Origin: Pachypanchax playfairii
Lineage: Eukaryota; Chordata; Actinopteri; Cyprinodontiformes; Aplocheilidae
Reading direction: 5' to 3'
NCBI GenBank assembly: GCA_006937955.1
Contig: SSNP01000173.1
Location: 338,248-402,247 of the forward strand
Length of the DNA stretch: 64,000 bases
Made by a program: the position numbers and the translations under genes. The notes beneath the pieces are model-generated. The model worked only from the letters and a program-made list of their open reading frames with translations. It did not search any database and was not told the origin of the DNA. Positions 57,401 to 64,000 of the stretch are shown here, in pieces (positions within the stretch are counted from its first letter, which is position 1; each line of letters begins with the position of its first letter).

Positions 57401-60400
57401 ATAAACTGGTATAAATTATTGACTGACTGACTGAACAGGTTAGTTCAGATGTTTAAAGGTCTGTTGTGTGAAGTTATCAGTATCCTGGTGTTTGTTTTAC
57501 GAGAAGTGAGGCCTCAGAGCTGCAGACAGTTACTCAGATGTTTTCCTCCATTTCAGCTGAATTTTATCTGTTTAAAACCACACAAAGAGAAAAGGGTGTA
57601 TGATGTTATTCTAACAAATACAAATGTAGACCTTCACATGAGACTGGTGTTAAATTTGTCACCATTTTATCCACTGAATAACGTTCATGCTGCTACTCAA
57701 AGTTATATATGAGTTGGATATGATGAACCAAAGCTTTTTACGTGTTTTGACATTCTTTCTTTTTTTTCTGTGGTTATCTGAGGTCCCTGATTATCTGGAG
57801 TTTATATCCCAACCCATGGACTTCTCCACCATGCGAACCAAACTGGAGGGACATGCCTACTGCTCAATTGGAGACCTAGAGAAGGACTTTGAGTTAATGA
57901 TCTCCAACTGCCTCAAGTACAACTCCAAGGACACCATGTTCCACAAAGCAGCATTGCAGCTGAGGGAAGTGGGAGGAGCCATTCTTCGTCATGCCCACAG
58001 GCAGTCTCAGAGCATAGGCCTTGACCCCAGCACAGGCATGCACCTGGAAGATGCACCAAACAAACATGGCTTCTATAACTGCACATGGGAAGATGGTGAG
58101 TGGATTGTGAGAAATAGATTTATTTCCTTAGAAAGTATCCAACATGCATCATCTGGCCTTTCTCCATATTTCTCTTTGCCTCTCCACAGTGGATTCTCTC
58201 CTGGATCCAGAAAATAGACTGCACCTAACCACAGATGAGCAGCTCAAGGCTTTACTGGATAAACTGGATATAGTCACGTCCATGCGCACCAGCGGTGGTC
58301 GCACCAAACGCATTAGACTGCTGCGCCGAGAGATCAACACTCTGAGGCAGAAGATGAACCAGGAGCAGCAAAATGTTCAGTGTATGAACGGAAACAACAA
58401 GGAGGAAGAAGAGCACAGCGAGGTGGAGGAGGAAAAGCAGGAGAAATCAAAGAAAAAAGAGAAGGTGGCTGTAGAGAATGGACCTTTAACTTCAGTGTCT
58501 AACTCTGGGACAGGTAGGATTTAGGTTTTTTACCATTATTTCAAATGTTTTACTGCAGTTTGACTTAGTATCTATAATCCTGATGATGTCAAACTTTCTG
58601 ATGCAGATGACTCTCCACCTGTGCTAGAGCTTACCTGTCCAGTATCATCACCTTTACCAGGAGACGCCCCTCTGGAGCCCCCTGTCCTGGGCATAGTGAC
58701 CGGAGGACGAAGGTCACCTGGGCGTTCTTATAAGCGTCAGAGATCCTCTCGCAGTGGAAGCAAAAGCCAAGGTGAAGATGAGGCGGAAGTGGGAGAAACA
58801 CCATCTTCACAACCCGAGGCCGTTCACGAGGTCACACCACTGGGCTCACCTCCAGCTCTGCCTCTGGTTGGAGTTGGCCGCCGCACATCTGTTTTGTTTA
58901 AAAAAGCTAAAAATGGGGCACGGATGGTGAAAAACAAGTCCCCCCCATGGCAAAATGGCAAAACCTCAGAGGGGAAAACCAACGGACTGGATACCACTTC
59001 TGTTAGCCAAAATTCAACCAGTGTCAACACCACCACCTTACATCCAACTCCTAACACCTGTCCTGCTCCTTCCTCTCCTTCCTCACATCACCTGAGGTCC
59101 AGAGGTCCCAGCTTGGAGAGTGACGCTCCTGCACCGCCCAGAAAAGGAGGTCAGAGAGAATAAATCACAAATATGTGATTCTTTAGGAAGTTCTTTTAGT
59201 CACTGTTCAACTTTTGTTTCTGCTAGGTCTGACAAATGGAAAGCACTCTGCTGCAGATCAGGAGGAAGAGGAAGAGGAAGAGGAGGAGGAGGAGGAGGAG
59301 GAGGATGAAGATGATGACTCAAACTTAATGTGAGTTTAGGGTCACAGATCCAAGAGACTGTTTGTCCCAGAATCACATCCAGCCTTTCAAACAAAGTCCA
59401 AGTCTTATTTCATTTCAAATTACTGTGATGTTATAATAAAATCTCCATTGGTTTTTGGTCTCAACCAACCAGCTAACAAATGTATTGAATTATGGGAATT
59501 TGAAGCATTTGAGATATGTCTGAGTGTTCTTAAACTAGGCTCTGATATCTTGGAATATCATTAGAACTGAATAGTAGTTTTTTTCATCATTAATTAACTT
59601 TGAGTTGAATTAATGGAACCTCCTCTTCTGCTTCTCCCTCCTCCCACCGCAGGGTCCCTCCCCCAAAACGCAGCCGGGGAAAACCAGCTTTGGCCAAAGT
59701 CCCGAGCAAAGAGAACGGAGACATCGCTGCATCTGGTGTGTATCATCTCAAAACATCACAAATATGGTGCCAAATTTTCATCTCTAACTAATTTTATAAA
59801 CTTCTCAGAAAAAAAACACATTTATAGACATAAAGTTTGGGCTTGAACGTGATCCTGATTGGAGATTAATGGATTATATTGGAATATCCTGTTCACAGGG
59901 ACGTCTACACTTCTGTCTTTAGATAGTGATACTGAACTCTCACCTCTGGACCTTGTTTGGGCAAAATGTAGAGGATATCCTTCCTACCCAGCAATGGTGA
60001 GAATATGTCTGACCTGTAAAACATGGAAGAAATGTTCACCATGATGTAGCTGAAATAATCCCTGGTTACAGATTGTTGATCCGGACATGCCTCAGGAAGG
60101 ACTCCTCCACAACGGCATTCCCATCCCGGTTCCTCCTGTGGAGGTGCTCAAACTGGTGGAATGTAGAACAACAGAAGAAGGCGAGAAGCTTTTCTTAGTG
60201 CTTTTCTTTGACACCAAAAGAACGTGGTAAGATTCTAACAGGAGGATAGAACCTCCTTCTGAATGTTCAAACCAAACGGGAGTCATCTGGGTAACTTGTT
60301 TTTCCTGGTTTTAGGCAATGGCTCCCTCGAAACAAACTACTGCCGATGGGGATCGACGACACTGTTGACAAACTGCGTCTGATGGAAGGGAAGAAACCCA

Positions 60401-60498
60401 GCGTTCGAAAGTCTGTACACACTGCATATGACCGGGCAATGGTGCATTTAAACCACGTGAGGGGGAATCTTAACTTTACTCCATCCAATTTTATATAA
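54408..60498 (+). CDS. brpf3: BRPF3, scaffold of the HBO1/MOZ histone acetyltransferase complexes
   Basis: BRPF proteins bridge the MYST acetyltransferase to ING and MEAF6 and read histone H3 in the nucleus. Coding exons: 54408-55906, 56075-56231, 56351-56482, 57152-57280, 57783-58095, 58190-58513, 58607-59149, 59227-59329, 59653-59735, 59899-59996, 60072-60226, 60315-60498 (TAA), in phase, 1239 residues. Order: RG-rich N-terminus, RETLTYAQAQKIVEVDLDGR, YYRYIEK acidic block near 175, PHD1 (CCVCLDDECLNSNVILFCD) near 257, zinc knuckle and second PHD to about 435, bromodomain about 605-710 (PMDFSTM, NCLKYN with the acetyl-lysine Asn), GVGRRTSVLFKKAKNG, poly-Glu tract, and C-terminal PWWP (LVWAKCRGYPSYPA, FDTKRTWQWLPR). 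DGRLHRI and PLPAAYYRYIEK favour BRPF3 over BRPF1 and BRD1. The MRK start matches human BRPF3. Confidence 0.93.
57335..57432 (+). repeat. Short SINE-like repeat fragment in brpf3 intron
   Basis: The words 'gtgatggactggtaacctgtccaggtg' through 'ccccacgaccctgaacagga' and a GACT run match the head-to-tail junction of the common fish repeat also seen at 13347. It is a fragment only. Confidence 0.55.
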
Positions 60499-61945
60499 AG
60501 TTTATTTATAAGATTTTATTATATAAAACAATCTGGTTGTATGTACAGAAGCTTCTTCAACCTCTTACAGACGTGTATGAAACATTTCCAGAAGGAGATG
60601 TTTGTTTTTCATAAATCTGTTGTGGTCCTTTATAAAAAAAATAGAGAGGGAAGAAATCACTTAGATTTTTTCCATAGAATGAACTCATTTATTGTTGTAA
60701 TTCTGTTTTTAAAGGGGGTTTTTACACGATGACTGTTCCTGTGTGTTCGTATGAAGTTTTTATCTTAGGCCAAAGCGAGTAGACTTGATGGAGAAAAGAG
60801 TGATTATTTATCTGTAAAAGGGGATTGTTAGAGTTCCAATCATATTTAGATTGTATTTGCTATCGAAATGTCACTGTGTTATAAAGCGTCAAAGTCCCAC
60901 TTTAACATTGACATCATATTTGGACTCTTTGTTGATCCTCCTTAAAAAGACAATGATAAACGAGATTGTTTTTATTCCTCCAGTAAAGACAAAAGTCTTT
61001 TTCAGTCCTTGTCTAATCTGCATCAGTTTCACTGAGATCTCTTTGTAGTGTTTAAATGATAAAATCAAAGTTTACCTGGACTCTACTCTCAACGTCACTC
61101 AGATTTTTCCTAGTTACTACTTACAAATGCAGAAAAAGTGTAAAATAACAGTCAACACGATTGATTCTGTGTAAAGCTTTCTCTGCGTGACATTAAGAAC
61201 TACTGAGGCAAACAAACATTTTGGGATCTTGAAGTCCAGCTATGATGTTTTGTTAGTGAGACTTTAATTGTGTTTGATTTTTCCATATTGTGAAACTGTA
61301 ATATATCCGAATGTGGAAGTGGCTGGTGCATTTAACAGATCTGTAAGATGTAAAGCCACTGCGAAGCTGAAGCAGGTTCAACACTGCTGGAATAATGTTA
61401 CCAAATCTGGATGAGAAGACTTGAAAAGCACAAATGCGCTGGTTTAAAAAAAAACAACAAAAACATTAAGGATTAGTGTTTTTTGGGGGGGTGTATGGGG
61501 GGGGGGGACACGTGTGGCAAAAACCTACTGTCTGCGTACAGCTTCTATATGTATGTAAACAACCTTGGTGTGGTAAAAGTGCATGTGTATAGTTTTGTAA
61601 ATATGTAAATGTATGTTTATATTTGCTTACATGAAGTAATTTAAGGAATGCAGAGATCAAATATAGATTTTAATTTATAATTTGTTGCAGTAGAGTTGTT
61701 ATTTAAAAGTAAGATATTCAAAAGAAATATGTATGATCTACGTAGCTCTTTGTAACAGTGATGGTATTTGCCAACATGTTGGTGAAAAATATTCTGTACA
61801 AGTGAGGTGACACGAGACCGTAAGTGCAGGCGGCTGCAGCTGCTTTTTGTTTTCTTGGTGGTGCAGATTTCTGATCTTGTAATTTAAAATTGCACTACAA
61901 GATCTAAAGTCTGCTTGAGACAATATTTTCTCACTCAAGAATAAA
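60499..61945 (+). terminator. brpf3: brpf3 3' UTR ending at AATAAA
   Basis: The AT-rich sequence after the brpf3 stop has no coding signal. It includes a G-rich tract near 61483-61508. AATAAA at 61940-61945 is followed by an A-rich stretch and then sequence convergent with mon1b, so it is a plausible transcript end. Confidence 0.6.
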
Positions 61946-61989
61946 TGCTGTTTGAAAATAAAAAAAAAACCTGCTTGTGATGTTTCACG

Positions 61990-63218
61990 TGTCTGCAGAT
62001 CTTGGATCAGTTTATATCCAGTTTCCTCAAGCGATCGTGTCATTTAAGTACAAAAATCCAAAAGCTGTAAAATGCCAATCAACACTGAATATAACAAGAT
62101 GTTTTGTAGCTTCAGTTCTGACCAGTTTATATTTTTGTCTTTATTTTAATTCAGTTGTTCAGGGATGAGAAGCTCAACCCTTTATATTTAACCCCAGAAG
62201 CCACGTAGCTTTAAAACCCACACAGCAAATATCTGAAACTATTTAACGTTAACTAGTACTGGCAGGAGGAAGTTTTCTACATCAAACACTAACACAAGTC
62301 TCGTGATTATCCCGGACTTGACTCAGACGTCCAGTGGTTGGACTTTCAACACTGTAAAATCACAGTCATTAGATTATATTTGTGCAACCTGGATTTTATT
62401 CTATGAGACTACAGACAAACTGTTAAGACTTGAATTAACAGGAACTTCCTTTGAGGACACAAAGATGAAGCTACCGCATGGACAACGATCATTCAGAAGG
62501 TGAAACACCTGATGAGGTGTGAGATGACAACATGACATAACTCTGCAGCTTCTTGTAGCTTAAAAGACTGGTACAGTCTGTCTTCTCACTGAAAACACAA
62601 ACAAGGTGATAATCCTGTGTGGTGACCACGATGGGATTCCTTAAATGTTTTCTGCAAAAAATGTAACATGAATAAAACATGTAATGTGTTTTCAATTCCT
62701 CCGCAGGGAGTTTGTAAATGTCCAACCCTTTTCTAGCAGTTCCAGTTTATAGAAAACACATTTTTATTGCATCTCACTCGTTCCCCAGAACGTACACACG
62801 TAGTTCACTCTGAGAAAACTTTTTTTCTATCAATTCCACAAGAAATGGCTATTGAATAAATATTAATCAACTGTCATCTGAGTGATACATTCACTGCCCA
62901 GAGGAAAAAAATCTCTCCTACTGTTATAATAAAACAATATAAAAACAATTAAATAATATTTGAATTAAGTTCTACCACCTAAAATGTACTTATGCTGCTT
63001 CACCCTGTTTCTGTATGAAAGCAGGGAACCAACGCCGTGCTTTCTTCTTCATTGTAAGAACTTGTTCTACTTGTCCTTTCTAAATAGTGTAAAACATAGT
63101 GTTTAATTCTAGTAGTTAGTCGAGTCCCATAAGTCTCAGAGAACAGGGTTGAACCAAACCAGTGTACAGATTCTTGTCGAATGAGGCAGACTGGACTTTT
63201 AGTAGTGCAAACAGAATC
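61990..63218 (-). other. mon1b: Probable mon1b 3' UTR and brpf3-mon1b convergent spacer
   Basis: No coding exon is recognised between the brpf3 end and the mon1b stop codon. Minus-strand AATAAA occurs at 62763-62768 and could end a 3' UTR of about 450 bases. Other copies farther left are possible. Confidence 0.5.
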
Positions 63219-63446
63219 CTATAGAAGGGATAAATAGCCATTATCTGTGGAGTCTTGTTGCTCAGATTTGCTGCTTTTGGAGCTCTTGCTGGGGTTAGGA
63301 GTAGTTGAATACTTGGGGGGGTATCTGATGAAGAGACGGTCCTCCTCCTTTTTAATCCATCTAAGAAGCTTAGTGATGGCAGTAATGGCACAGGTCTTTG
63401 TCACCAGAGGGCTGAAGCAGGTGTAGAGCTCGAATTTACTGGTCAC
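63219..63446 (-). CDS. mon1b: MON1B, last coding exon (vacuolar fusion protein)
   Basis: MON1 with CCZ1 forms the exchange factor that activates Rab7 on late endosomes. The exon follows a TTTTAG acceptor at 63447-63448 and encodes VTSKFELYTCFSPLVTKTCA, then LLRWIKKEEDRLFIRYPPKY and a Ser/Lys-rich end to the stop at 63219. TSKFELY.CFSPL and RW.KKEEDRLFI are the conserved MON1 C-terminus; RYPPKYST is the MON1B version (MON1A differs here). Only 75 codons are in the window. The rest of the gene lies to the right, and 63447-64000 is intron without recognisable exons. Confidence 0.88.
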   Translation of the reverse strand: MTSKFELYTCFSPLVTKTCAITAITKLLRWIKKEEDRLFIRYPPKYSTTPNPSKSSKSSKSEQQDSTDNGYLSLL

Positions 63447-64000
63447 CTAAAATATCAAGAAAAACAAAGAGATTTAAAGTAAAGATAAAAAAGACACACA
63501 AATCTGTCACAGTTTAAAGGATCAGAGTGAAGCATCTTCGTGGTGGGAGAGATATTCTCCATCTATGTCAAGTTAAATCAGGTTAATAGCCAAAAATTTG
63601 GGATCAAATTTTGACGAGTCAGATTTCAGATTTAGTTTCGTCAACTGTAAAAAAAAAAAATCTTTCCTTAAAACATGTTAAAGTTGCTGCCAGAGGCTCA
63701 TCAGGGTCACCATGGTAACTGCACACCTGGATTTAAATTCTAATTGTGTAAAACAGATGCATAATGGGAGCTACTTGGAATTTGGGGTGTTCGCGCTGCA
63801 TTCGGTGGGATCTGAGCATCAACTGTATGTCTTAAAGGAGTGACAGACACACCAGTGGAAAGACGACAGAAAAGTTTTAAAAGTTAGCGTGTTTCATTTC
63901 GTCACACTAAGTTGAATATTCTATCATAAAATCTCCAACAATCACAAAGAGGTTTGAGTTTCACCAAAATCCTTTTCGGCATGTGGCTCTTTTTTAATTG
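63447..64000 (-). other. mon1b: mon1b intron (incomplete)
   Basis: AT-rich sequence upstream of the last mon1b exon on the minus strand. I see no exon, repeat or RNA gene here. Confidence 0.6.

Overview
This window looks like nuclear DNA of a ray-finned (teleost, probably percomorph) fish. The evidence is multi-exon genes with GT-AG introns, coding sequences close to vertebrate orthologues, and many fish-type non-autonomous DNA transposons, Tc1 and LINE remnants and microsatellites. I cannot name the species. All family assignments rest on recognition of the translated sequences; no search was run.

Layout. 1-19235 is non-coding, read as the end of the long first intron of ski, with a foldback transposon, a TTAA-flanked MITE, a degenerate SINE-like repeat, GT microsatellites and a 10-N assembly gap. 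19236-22260 (+) carries the last six coding exons of ski, followed by its 3' UTR. At 24155-24477 a LINE reverse-transcriptase C-terminus runs directly into a 2.9-kb minisatellite (24478-27372) whose unit is the last codons of that same LINE. 28888-37120 (+) is a complete plch2 (phospholipase C eta-2) gene of 20 coding exons, including a 79-bp AT-AC (U12-type) intron and a probable GC-AG intron filled by an 800-bp GGAT microsatellite. 38386-43479 (-) is a complete alpha-enolase gene, eno1, of 11 coding exons. 43866-46330 holds a broken partial duplicate of the plch2 3' end. 47568-51159 (-) is a short kainate-binding-protein-type glutamate receptor gene. A CpG-dense promoter region near 52820-53320 leads into brpf3 (+, coding 54408-60498, 12 coding exons). 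63219-63446 (-) is the last coding exon of mon1b, whose remainder lies beyond the window.

The genes are unrelated in function: a TGF-beta/SMAD corepressor (ski), a calcium-linked lipase (plch2), a glycolytic enzyme (eno1), a glutamate-binding membrane protein, a histone-acetyltransferase scaffold (brpf3) and a Rab7 exchange factor subunit (mon1b). They are independent eukaryotic transcription units. ski, plch2 and eno1 are neighbours or near neighbours on human 1p36, which supports those names. brpf3 and mon1b come from other human chromosomes, so this is a fish-specific junction.

The most interesting material is not a new gene but repeat biology: a minisatellite born from coding sequence of a LINE, with two unit lengths and a 474-bp higher-order repeat; five copies of a long-hairpin foldback transposon, four of them around eno1 and one split by a perfect hAT insertion; and a mosaic plch2 duplication in which one block of about 350 bp is essentially identical to the parent while the rest is decayed.
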